Shown in pieces: positions 44,480 through 52,444 of a DNA stretch of 64,000 nt (position 1 is its first letter; every line of letters starts with the position of its first letter). The position numbers and the translations under genes are program-made. The stretch is from an uncultured Opitutia bacterium (GTDB lineage: Bacteria > Verrucomicrobiota > Verrucomicrobiia > Opitutales > Opitutaceae). Below the pieces are notes generated by a model. The model made no database searches. It was given only the letters and a program-made list of their open reading frames with translations, and was not told where the DNA came from. The stretch is taken from NCBI GenBank assembly GCA_903825285.1, contig CAIJZY010000031.1, forward strand, positions 62,001 through 126,000, written 5' to 3'.

Positions 44480-47143
44480 ATGGCCCTGTCTCCCCGCGCG
44501 CTGCTGTGCTGGATCGGTTTCACGCTTGTCGGATTCGCCGGCCCGCTCCGGGCCGCGACCACCACCGTCGCCGTGGTCTGGGCCGCCGCGCCGTCGGGCG
44601 AAGTCCGCGTGGACCGCGGCCGACTGGTCGAACTGCGTGCCGGCCCCGGAGGCGAGGCGACCGGCCACACTTTCAAGTTTGCGCCGCAGACGCCGGGCCG
44701 GCTCGAACTCACGCTTGAGGCCAGCGCCGCTGGAAATGAGACCGGCACGCTCGTCACGTTCGCGGCCCCGGGGGCAACCTTCACTTTCCGGCCCGGCGAC
44801 GTGACCGCCACCTATCCCATCTACGTGCCCGCGCTCGGCGTCGCGGTCACCGCCGCCAGCGACGCCCGCGCCTACGCCGCGATCGCGGCGGACATCCGCC
44901 AGCGCGGCACGCGCACGAAGCTCCAGGCCATCGACGCCGCGCCCGAGGAGAACTTCGCCGCGGCCGCCGCGACCACGCGCGCCATGCGGCTCGAGACGTG
45001 GCTCGGCCTGAGCCGCGACGCCCGGATCTTCCGCGCGGACGACCGCCTGCAGTGGATCAAGCCCCGCTTCCACTGGAGCGAGTCGAAGCTGCCGGAAACC
45101 AACGGCAAGCCGATCGTCTATGAGTTCCAGTTCGGCCGCGGCTGGGGCGTGCGCGACGACGTCACACGCCGGCTCGAGGACGGCGTGCTGCCGATCCTCC
45201 ACGGCCATATCGGCGACGAGGACGTGCAGTACGAGGTCACAGCCTTCACCAGCCTCGAGCGCACCCCGCTCACCGCCGCCACGCTGCGCGGCACGCCGTA
45301 CCTGGTCGCCGACGCGTACGGCGCCGGCCACATGTTCACGGCGGCCCAGCAGGTCGAGGTCGGCAAGCAGCGCGAGGCCGAGGCCAACCGCGACGAGGAA
45401 ACCGTACTCTACGTCCGCGGCGTGGCCACGAACCACGGATCGGTGCCGCGCTTTGCGCTGTTCAAGACCATGACGCCCCAGCTCGTGAAGCGCGACGGTT
45501 GGCATGTCGACGGCGCGCACGGCTTCGGGGTCTTCCAGTCGGGCCGCGTGTTTGTCGTCACCAAGCTCAACGGCCAGCCCGCCGGCGAGGAGTGCTCCGT
45601 GCTGCTCCAGCCGGGGCAGAGCGCGGCCTTCGAGATGTTTGTGCCGCACAGCCCGGTCGCCGCCGGGCGCGCCGCGGCGCTGGCCGCGCAGTCGTTCGAC
45701 GCGCGGCTGGCGGAGGTGCGTTCGTTCTGGCAGCGGAAGCTCGACCGGGCCGCCCACTGGCGCCTGCCCGAGCCGCGGATCGACGAGATGGCGCGGGCCG
45801 GCCTGCTGCACCTCGACCTGATCACCTACGGCCTTGAGCCCGACGGCACGCTCATCCCCACCATCGGCGACTACACCGCGATCGGCTCCGAGAGCGCGCC
45901 GATCATCCAGTTCATGGACTCGATGGGCTGGCATGACGAGACGCGGCGCGCGATCGGGTTCTTCCTCGCGAAGCAGCATGACGACGGGTTCATGCAGAAC
46001 TTCAACGGCTACATGCTCGAGACCGGCGCCGTGCTGTGGACCATGGGCGAGCACTACCGCTACACGCGCGACGAGGCCTGGCTGCGCGAGGTGAAGCCCG
46101 CGCTGCTCAAGGCCTGCCGTTTCCTTCAGGCGTGGCGCGCGCGCAACCGGCGCGGGCCGGCCGACGACGGCTTCGGCCTGCTCGACGGCAAGACGGCGGA
46201 CCCCGATGATCCCTACCGCTCGTTCATGCTGAACGGCTACGCCTACCTCGGGCTCGCCCGCGCGGCGGAGATGCTTGCCGCCAGCGACCCGGCCGAGGCG
46301 CAGGTCTGGCGCGCCGAGGCCGAGGGCCTCAAGCACGACCTCCGCGCGGCGCTGATGCACGGCCTGGAGCAGTCCCCGGTCGTGCCCCTCGGCGACGGCA
46401 CCTGGGCGCCCGCCGCCGCGCCGTGGACCGGCTACCGCGGGCCCGTGATGCTCCACGCCGACGGCGGCGCGTGGTTCACGCACGGCACCATGACCGGCCG
46501 CGACTCGCTGCTCGGTCCACTCTACCTCGTCTTTCAGGAGGTGATTGATCCACAGGAGCCGCTCGCCGGCACGCTGCTCGCCACGCACAGCGAGCTGATG
46601 ACGCGGCAGAACGTCGCCTTCAGCCAGCCCTATTACAGCCGCCACCCCTGGCTGCACCTGCGCCGCGGCGAGGTGAAGCCTTTCCTCCAGGCCTGGTACG
46701 ACACCGTCGCGTCCATGGCCGACCGGGAGACATACACGTTCACCGAGCACTTCTTCGGCGCGAGCCCGCACAAGACGCACGAGGAGGCGTGGTTCCTGAT
46801 GGAGACGCGCTGGATGCTTTATCTCGAGGAGGGCCACACGCTCCGCCTGCTTGCGGGCGCGCCGCGCGCCTATCTCGCGGACGGAAAAACCGTGGCGGTG
46901 GAAAACGCCGCCAGCTACTTCGGCCCGCTGTCATTCCGCGTCGAGTCGCACGCCACCCAGGGCCTGATCCGCGCAACCGTCACCTGTGCCGGCGACCGCC
47001 ACCCCGACGTCGTCGAGTTCCGCGTGCCCCACCCTGACGGACTCCACGCAAAATCCGTCGAAGGCGGCGTCTACGATTCCACGACCGAAACAGTCCGGAT
47101 CGCCCCGTTCCGCGGCGCCGCCACGATCACGCTGAAGTACTGA
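44480..47143 (+). CDS. Secreted six-hairpin (alpha/alpha-6 barrel) glycosidase-like protein
   Basis: The 887-aa protein has a signal peptide (1-25). N-terminal beta domains reach about residue 420. A six-hairpin toroid spans about 430-790 (GDYTAIGSESAPIIQFMDSMGW, NFNGYMLETGAVLWTMGEHY, SFMLNGYAYLGLARAAEML) and a C-terminal beta domain follows. This plan is shared by GH78, GH95, GH63 and similar retaining or inverting hydrolases. I cannot assign a family; acidic residues in ETGAVLW and HTHEEAW-like stretches (near 770) are candidates. It could act on a deoxysugar such as rhamnose or fucose, given its neighbours. Confidence 0.65.
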   Translation: MALSPRALLCWIGFTLVGFAGPLRAATTTVAVVWAAAPSGEVRVDRGRLVELRAGPGGEATGHTFKFAPQTPGRLELTLEASAAGNETGTLVTFAAPGATFTFRPGDVTATYPIYVPALGVAVTAASDARAYAAIAADIRQRGTRTKLQAIDAAPEENFAAAAATTRAMRLETWLGLSRDARIFRADDRLQWIKPRFHWSESKLPETNGKPIVYEFQFGRGWGVRDDVTRRLEDGVLPILHGHIGDEDVQYEVTAFTSLERTPLTAATLRGTPYLVADAYGAGHMFTAAQQVEVGKQREAEANRDEETVLYVRGVATNHGSVPRFALFKTMTPQLVKRDGWHVDGAHGFGVFQSGRVFVVTKLNGQPAGEECSVLLQPGQSAAFEMFVPHSPVAAGRAAALAAQSFDARLAEVRSFWQRKLDRAAHWRLPEPRIDEMARAGLLHLDLITYGLEPDGTLIPTIGDYTAIGSESAPIIQFMDSMGWHDETRRAIGFFLAKQHDDGFMQNFNGYMLETGAVLWTMGEHYRYTRDEAWLREVKPALLKACRFLQAWRARNRRGPADDGFGLLDGKTADPDDPYRSFMLNGYAYLGLARAAEMLAASDPAEAQVWRAEAEGLKHDLRAALMHGLEQSPVVPLGDGTWAPAAAPWTGYRGPVMLHADGGAWFTHGTMTGRDSLLGPLYLVFQEVIDPQEPLAGTLLATHSELMTRQNVAFSQPYYSRHPWLHLRRGEVKPFLQAWYDTVASMADRETYTFTEHFFGASPHKTHEEAWFLMETRWMLYLEEGHTLRLLAGAPRAYLADGKTVAVENAASYFGPLSFRVESHATQGLIRATVTCAGDRHPDVVEFRVPHPDGLHAKSVEGGVYDSTTETVRIAPFRGAATITLKY

Positions 47144-47202
47144 CGCATCCGCGTTCCCCCGCGAAATCCGCGGAAACGGAACTCGGGTGAGCCGCCTGTG
47201 TT

Positions 47203-48054
47203 TCAGACCCGGTAGAACGACTCGGCGTTGCGCACGTAGAGCTGGTGCAGCTCGTCGGGCGACGCGCCCTTCAGCGCGGCGTCGAGCGTGTTCACCCAGC
47301 GCGGGTAGTCGGTCGCCTGCGTGGACACGGGCCAGTCGCCGCCGAAGATCACGCGACCGAAGCCGAAGCAGTCGACCACGTGGTCGATATACGGCTGCAG
47401 GTCGGCGGGCGTCCAATTCGCGCAGTCGGCCTCGGTGACAAGGCCCGACAGCTTGCACCAGACGTTCGGGAACTTCGCCAGCTCCCGCAGCTCCGCGCGC
47501 CACGGGTCGAGCAGCAAGGCCTTGATGTCGGGCTTGGCGATGTGGTCCATGATGAACTTCACGTTCGGGCACTGCTTCACGAGCTTCAGCGTGTTCGCGA
47601 GCTGCTTGTGGTTGATGCAGAGGTCAAAGCTCAGCCCGTGGCGCGGCAGCAGCTGCACGCCCCGCACAAAGCCGGGCTGCAGGCAGAACTCCTGGTCCGC
47701 CTCGAACTGGATGATGCGGCGGATGCCCTTGATCAGCGGGTTCGCCGCCAGCCGCGCGAGGTCCGCCTCGGCGGCGTCGCCCTTCTCCAGCGGCGCCCAC
47801 GGCACGATGCCGCGGATGCGCGGGTCGACGCGCGCCACCTCCGTCACCCAGTCCGCCTCCTCCTGGAACAGCGCGAAGTCCGCCTCGCACTGCAGGAACA
47901 CCATCTTCGCCACCTGCACGGGTCCGCAGGCCTGGCGGTATTCTTCAATCAGGTGGTCGCGGTTGAGCATCGGGACGTTCACGAGCCACGGGTAGCGCAG
48001 CCGCTTGAGGTCCCAGAGGTGGAGGTGGGTGTCGACGATGGGGAATGAGGGCAT
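47203..48054 (-). CDS. Amidohydrolase-family sugar lactonase (L-fucono/rhamnono-lactonase-like)
   Basis: The 283-aa TIM-barrel protein belongs to the amidohydrolase-2/COG3618 group. It has VDTHLHLWD at residues 7-15, IKGIRRIIQ near 118, MDHIAKPDI near 178 and FGGDWPVS near 245, the last carrying the catalytic aspartate. Members hydrolyse sugar lactones such as L-fuconolactone or L-rhamnonolactone. It ends a minus-strand series with two dehydrogenases and a hydroxyacid dehydrogenase, which supports an oxidative sugar pathway. The exact sugar is not readable. Confidence 0.78.
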   Translation of the reverse strand: MPSFPIVDTHLHLWDLKRLRYPWLVNVPMLNRDHLIEEYRQACGPVQVAKMVFLQCEADFALFQEEADWVTEVARVDPRIRGIVPWAPLEKGDAAEADLARLAANPLIKGIRRIIQFEADQEFCLQPGFVRGVQLLPRHGLSFDLCINHKQLANTLKLVKQCPNVKFIMDHIAKPDIKALLLDPWRAELRELAKFPNVWCKLSGLVTEADCANWTPADLQPYIDHVVDCFGFGRVIFGGDWPVSTQATDYPRWVNTLDAALKGASPDELHQLYVRNAESFYRV

Positions 48055-48093
48055 GGGGACGGGGGTTGGGGCTAGAGCACGAAGGCGGGAATT

Positions 48094-48130
48094 AGTCCTC
48101 GAATTTCGGATTTTTGCTCTTCGAATTCTA
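48094..48130. repeat. Heptamer array after the hydroxyacid dehydrogenase stop codon
   Basis: Five 7-base units of the TCGAATT/TTCGGAT type lie between the lactonase start and the stop codon at 48131-48133, directly touching the latter. Word and orientation match the arrays at 32977-33016 and 49967-50004. No facing arm is present. Confidence 0.7.
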
Positions 48131-49090
48131 CTAGCGGTTCACCTGGTTCTTGAGCGGTTCGCCGCGCAGGCCGCGGACGGTCTCCTCGGCGGCGAGCTGC
48201 TGCAGGCGGGGAATGCTGCTCTCGCTGTACCACGCGACGTGCGACGTGAGCAGCGCCGACGGGCAGGCGAACAGCGGGTGCTCCTTCTCGATGGGCTCCT
48301 TCTCGTAGACGTCGAGGCCGGCGCCGGCGATCGTGCCGGCCTGCAGCGCCGCGGCCAGCGCCACGGTGTCCACCAGCGGGCCGCGGGCCGTGTTCACAAT
48401 AATGGCATGCTTCTTCATCTGCGCCATGCGCGCGGCACTCACAAAGTGACGCGTCTCCGCCGACAGCGGCAGGTGCAGGGAAAGGATGTCCGCCCGGGTG
48501 AACAGCTGCTCGAGGTCCACCTTCTCCACCCCGACCGCCGCCATCGCCTCGGCGCCGACAAACGGGTCGTAGGTGATCCGCTGCCCGCCGAAGCCGCGCA
48601 TCATCTCGTGCGCCGCGCGGGCGATGCGGCCGAAACCCGCAGTGGCAAAGGTGGAGTCCCGCAGCGCGGGCATCGGCTGGTCGGGCGTGATCTTCCAGGT
48701 GCCCCCGCGCAGCCGGCGGTCGATCTGCGGCAGCTGGCGCCGCAGCGCGAGGGCCAGCGCCACCGCGTGCGAGGCCACCTCGTCCACACCGTAGTCCGGC
48801 ACGTTGCACACCGGGATGCCCCGGGCCTTGGCCGCCGCGAGGTCGACGTTGTCCACGCCGATGCCGTAGCGGATGATGACCTTGCAGCGCGTCAGCGCGG
48901 CGATCACCGCGGCGTTCACCGGCGCCCACTGGACCAGCAGCGCGTCCGCGTCACGAGTAGCGGCGATCACCGCCTCCGGCGTCTTGCACTGCGCGACCAC
49001 CAGCTCCGCGCCGGCGGCGGCCAGGACCGTCTCTTCGTGGCGAAGATTCGGGAAACCATGATCGGTGACAACTACGCGGTATGTGGACAT
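48131..49090 (-). CDS. D-isomer-specific 2-hydroxyacid dehydrogenase
   Basis: A 319-aa NAD-dependent dehydrogenase. The Rossmann motif is AGFGRIARA near residue 153 (the last glycine of GxGxxG replaced by alanine). The catalytic trio is visible: R in NTARGPLVD near 235, E in GLDVYEKEP near 264, and H in LLTSHVAW near 283. CtBP, phosphoglycerate and hydroxypyruvate reductases share this plan; the KVIIRYGIGVDNVD stretch is CtBP-like. It sits between the SDR and lactonase genes, so a sugar-acid substrate is likely. Confidence 0.85.
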   Translation of the reverse strand: MSTYRVVVTDHGFPNLRHEETVLAAAGAELVVAQCKTPEAVIAATRDADALLVQWAPVNAAVIAALTRCKVIIRYGIGVDNVDLAAAKARGIPVCNVPDYGVDEVASHAVALALALRRQLPQIDRRLRGGTWKITPDQPMPALRDSTFATAGFGRIARAAHEMMRGFGGQRITYDPFVGAEAMAAVGVEKVDLEQLFTRADILSLHLPLSAETRHFVSAARMAQMKKHAIIVNTARGPLVDTVALAAALQAGTIAGAGLDVYEKEPIEKEHPLFACPSALLTSHVAWYSESSIPRLQQLAAEETVRGLRGEPLKNQVNR

Positions 49091-49113
49091 GGGAAATTAG
49101 ACGTGAGTCCGGG

Positions 49114-49941
49114 TCACTTGGTGCCGGCGATCTTCGTGGTCTGGCCGAGGCCCTCGGGCCCGAGGCCGTTGTAGCCGCCGTCCACGGGCAGGTCCGTGCC
49201 GGTGATGAACGACGCGTCGTCGCTCAGGAGGAACAGCACCGGCCCGGCGATCTCCACCGGGTGGCCCATCCGCGCGAGCATGTGGTACTGGCCCCAGATC
49301 GGGTCGTACTTCGCGCGGTCGCCGCCGGCGGCCTTGTCCACCTCGCGGGTCCAGATCCAGCCGGGGCTGACGCTGTTGACGCGGATGCGGTGGGGCGCGA
49401 GGTCGAGCGCGGCGCAGCGCGTGAGCTGGGTCACGGCGCCCTTCGCGGTGTTGTAGGTCCACCGGTTCGGCTGCGCGACCCAGGCCGAGATGCTCGAGAC
49501 GTTCACGATCGCGCCGCCGCCCTGCCGCTTCATCCACTCCGCCACCAGCTGGGTCAGCTGCGCGAAGGCGAACGGCCCGACGTTGAACGACCGCTCGAAA
49601 TCCGCGCGCGTCGCGTCGAGCCCCTTGGCCAGGAAGGAAAAGGCGTTGTTCACCAGGTAATCGATCCGGCCGAGCTTGGTGCCCACCTCGGTCACGAGCG
49701 TCCGGCAGAAGGCCTCGTTCTCCAGGTCGCCCGCGACGATTAGCGGCGTGAAGCCCGCGGCGGCAAAATTCCGGCGGCCCTCCTCGGCGTCGGCCGGCAG
49801 GCCGCTCACGGCCACCGTCGCGCCCTCGCGCAGCAGCTCGAGCGCGATCGCGTGGCCGATGCCGTTGGTGCCGCCGGTCACGAGGGCGACCTTGCCCTTG
49901 AAGCGCTGCGGGATGGGGGTGCGGGTGGGTGAGGTGCTCAT
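49114..49941 (-). CDS. Short-chain dehydrogenase/reductase
   Basis: A 275-aa SDR with the cofactor loop TGGTNGIG near residues 22-29, NNAF near 105, the catalytic serine in NVSSISAW near 150 and the Y163/K167 pair in YNTAKG. The C-terminal PVDGGYNG is typical of classical SDRs acting on sugars or polyols, for instance L-fucose or 2-keto-3-deoxy-sugar-acid dehydrogenases. The open frame continues far upstream, but that part is out of phase with the dehydrogenase gene there. It is separated from the upstream Zn-dehydrogenase by a heptamer array. Confidence 0.88.
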   Translation of the reverse strand: MSTSPTRTPIPQRFKGKVALVTGGTNGIGHAIALELLREGATVAVSGLPADAEEGRRNFAAAGFTPLIVAGDLENEAFCRTLVTEVGTKLGRIDYLVNNAFSFLAKGLDATRADFERSFNVGPFAFAQLTQLVAEWMKRQGGGAIVNVSSISAWVAQPNRWTYNTAKGAVTQLTRCAALDLAPHRIRVNSVSPGWIWTREVDKAAGGDRAKYDPIWGQYHMLARMGHPVEIAGPVLFLLSDDASFITGTDLPVDGGYNGLGPEGLGQTTKIAGTK

Positions 49942-49966
49942 GGGGTGGTGAGTAGGCTCGCTGAAA

Positions 49967-50004
49967 CTATTTTCGAATTTCCGCCTTCGGGTTTTCTCCT
50001 CGGC
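49967..50004. repeat. Heptamer array after the Zn-dehydrogenase stop codon
   Basis: Units near TTTCGAA, CTTCGGG and TTTTCTC keep a 7-base phase up to the stop codon at 50007-50009. The word matches the arrays after pckG and after the hydroxyacid dehydrogenase, in the same orientation with respect to the gene. Confidence 0.65.
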
Positions 50005-50006
50005 GC

Positions 50007-51023
50007 CTAGGGACAAATGACAGCTTTGATGTCCGCTCCCTCGGCCGCGAGCATCCGCTTGAAGGCGGTGACGCCGTCGGCGAGCGGGAAGCGCTGGACC
50101 CAGGAGCGCGCGTCCACCTGGCCCGAGGCCATGAGCCCGAGCGCGTGCTGCAGCTCCTCGATCTTCGCGGCGTAGGTGCCGAGCACCTGTTTTTCCGGGA
50201 GCGTGAGGCCGTAGGAGTCGAAGGTGAGCGCGTTCTCGTGGAGGCCGATCCACACCGTGGCGCCGCCCGGGCGCAGCGCCGCGAGCGAGGTGCGCTTCGT
50301 GACGCCCGCGCCCACCGCGTCCACCACGAGGTCGGCGCCCTCGCCGCCGGTGGCGGCCTGCAGGATCTGGGCGGCATCCTGGGTGCGGGGGTTGATCACG
50401 TCCACCGCGCCGAGCCGCCGCGCCACCGCGAGGCGCTCCGCGCTCAGGTCGGCGACCCACACCTTCGAGCCGCGCAGCACCTGCAGCGCCTGCTGGCAGA
50501 ACAGGCCGATCGGACCCGCGCCAATCACCAGTGCCGTCGCGGCGGGGAGGTGGCGCGTGAGATTCACGACATGGATGCCGTTCGCCAGCGGCTCGGCGAG
50601 CGCGGCGGCCTCGGCGGGCAGATTCTCGGGCCAGTCCAGCAGGCAGCGCGCGGGCACGTTCACAAACTCCGCAAACGCCCCCGGCCGGTGCATGCCGAAG
50701 ATCTGGCGGTGCGCGCACAGGTGCGTGTCGCCGCGCTCGCACCGGACGCAGCGGCCGCAGGGCACGAGGGAGTTGCTGACGACGCGGGCGCCGACCTTCC
50801 AGCCGGACACCGCGGACCCGACCACGGCGATCGTGCCGCAGAACTCGTGGCCCATGACCAGCGGCGGCGCGCGGCGCGGGCTGCGGTTCTTGAACGTCTC
50901 GAGCTCGCTGCCGCACAGGCCGCAGGCCGCGACCTGGATGCGGACCTCGTCGGGCTGCGGCGGCGTCACGTCGAGGTCGCGGATTTCCAGCCGGTCAAAT
51001 TCGGGGTAGTGCAGCACGCGCAT
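50007..51023 (-). CDS. Zinc-dependent medium-chain alcohol/polyol dehydrogenase
   Basis: A 338-aa MDR enzyme. The catalytic zinc ligands are C-G-x-C-G-S-E (near residue 36) and GHEFCG (near 58). The structural zinc is held by the four-cysteine loop CGRCVRCERGDTHLC (near 87-101), and the cofactor loop is GAGPIG near 160. It resembles sorbitol/threonine-type dehydrogenases that oxidise sugars or polyols. Start MRVLHYPEF is preferred over 13 codons of extension. It follows the epimerase gene and precedes the SDR, consistent with the first oxidation of a sugar pathway. Confidence 0.88.
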   Translation of the reverse strand: MRVLHYPEFDRLEIRDLDVTPPQPDEVRIQVAACGLCGSELETFKNRSPRRAPPLVMGHEFCGTIAVVGSAVSGWKVGARVVSNSLVPCGRCVRCERGDTHLCAHRQIFGMHRPGAFAEFVNVPARCLLDWPENLPAEAAALAEPLANGIHVVNLTRHLPAATALVIGAGPIGLFCQQALQVLRGSKVWVADLSAERLAVARRLGAVDVINPRTQDAAQILQAATGGEGADLVVDAVGAGVTKRTSLAALRPGGATVWIGLHENALTFDSYGLTLPEKQVLGTYAAKIEELQHALGLMASGQVDARSWVQRFPLADGVTAFKRMLAAEGADIKAVICP

Positions 51024-51093
51024 GGCCGAAGCTGGGTTGGCCCCCAGCCCGCGCAATGGCAAGGCGAAGTGGCGTGAAAATTCGCCCGCGCCC

Positions 51094-52284
51094 TCAGCCC
51101 GCCGCCGCCAGCAGCTGCCAGCAGTACCACTGCATGCGCGGGAGGTGGAACGGGCCCTTCCAGGTGCCGCCCTTCAGCCGCGACGACACGCTGCCGTCCC
51201 GGTGCAGGTAGCCGTACCACTCGCCGTGCTCCGGGTCGGGAAAATGCGCGTAGGACCAGTCGTGCACCTGCCGGTGCCAGGCCTCGTACTTGGCGTCGCC
51301 CGTCAGCTCCCCGGCGAGCAGCGTGGCGATGATCGTCTCGTTGTGCGGCCACCAGAACTTCATGTCGTGCCAGTATTCCTGCAGCGGGCGGCCGAGGACG
51401 TCCACGTGGTAGAGGATGCCGCCGTGCTCCTGGTCCCAGCCGCGCGCCCACATCCAGTCGAGGATGGTGCAGCCGAGCCGGATCAGCCGCGGGTCGCGGC
51501 CGCGGTGCTTCGCCTCGTGCAGGATGAACCACGCCGCCTCGATCGCGTGGCCGGGGTTGAGCTGGCGGCCGTCGAAATGGTCCAGCAGCTCGCCGTGCGG
51601 CCCGGCGATCTCCAGCAGCGCCTGCAGGTCGGGCTTGAGAAAGGTGCCCTCGATCTCGCCGATGGCGCGGTCGATCCACTCCGTACAGCTCGCGCCGCCC
51701 TCGCGGACCTCGCCGAGGTGCGCGCGCAGCTCCTGCGCCGTGACAATCGTGATCATCCGCGGCGCGAGGCCCTGCATCGGGCGCGTCGCCGGGTCCGTCT
51801 TCGGCGCGATCGCGCCCGGCATGTACGCGTGGTGCAGGTACGTGGCCCAGGCCCGCTGCGCGTCCGCCGCCGAGCGCGCGTCGCCCGTCGCCCGCGCGTG
51901 GGCCGCGAACGCGATCGCCGCGAAGCACTCGCTGTAGGCGTACCGCCGCATCCGCAGCGGCCGGCCCTCGCGCGTGACCGTGAAGTACAGCTTGCCGCCC
52001 GGGCCGTAGCCGTGGCGGCGGATGAACTCGAGGCACGACTCCGCCAGCTCGAGCCACTCGAGCCGGCGCTCGACCGTGAGGTAGGCCGTCAGGTAGGTCC
52101 ACGCGGCGCGGCCCTGGAACCAGATCGCCTTGTCCGTCTCGATCACCGTGCCGTCGCGGTCCACGCCGGTGATGATCCCGCCGTGCTCGCGGTCCCAGCC
52201 ATGCCGCAGCCAGAACGGCAGCACGTCGCGCAGCAGGCCGTCGCGGTAGATACCGGTCAGTTCAGCGCGGCGGGACGGGGTCAT
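51094..52284 (-). CDS. N-acylglucosamine 2-epimerase family protein
   Basis: A 396-aa alpha/alpha-6 barrel of the AGE family. Marks are WDREHGGIITGVDRDG near 30, WFQGRAAWTYL near 55, LNPGHAIEAAWF near 240, and W-P-H-N-E near 310 with the paired histidines used in epimerisation. Members interconvert N-acetylglucosamine/N-acetylmannosamine or act on cellobiose, mannose and other sugars. It is the first gene of the minus-strand sugar series, 70 bases before the Zn-dehydrogenase. No sialic acid lyase or kinase is present, so a different sugar is possible. Confidence 0.85.
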   Translation of the reverse strand: MTPSRRAELTGIYRDGLLRDVLPFWLRHGWDREHGGIITGVDRDGTVIETDKAIWFQGRAAWTYLTAYLTVERRLEWLELAESCLEFIRRHGYGPGGKLYFTVTREGRPLRMRRYAYSECFAAIAFAAHARATGDARSAADAQRAWATYLHHAYMPGAIAPKTDPATRPMQGLAPRMITIVTAQELRAHLGEVREGGASCTEWIDRAIGEIEGTFLKPDLQALLEIAGPHGELLDHFDGRQLNPGHAIEAAWFILHEAKHRGRDPRLIRLGCTILDWMWARGWDQEHGGILYHVDVLGRPLQEYWHDMKFWWPHNETIIATLLAGELTGDAKYEAWHRQVHDWSYAHFPDPEHGEWYGYLHRDGSVSSRLKGGTWKGPFHLPRMQWYCWQLLAAAG

Positions 52285-52444
52285 GCGGGGGGAAGCCCGG
52301 AGGCTGGACCGGATCGCGCGCGGCGTCAGCTTTTTTCGCAGCCGGGGCCCGCGGCGCCCCGGCGGAGTAATTATTCATGCCGCCGCCCGCGGGTCGCGCT
52401 TGTGTTTTCGGGCGAAAACATCTTTCGCGTGAGGCCTCCATCTC

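Noticed and set aside
49942-50916. A 600-codon frame fusing sequence upstream of the SDR
   Set aside because: The upstream half is a shifted-frame reading of the Zn-dehydrogenase gene. The SDR has its own ATG at 49941.
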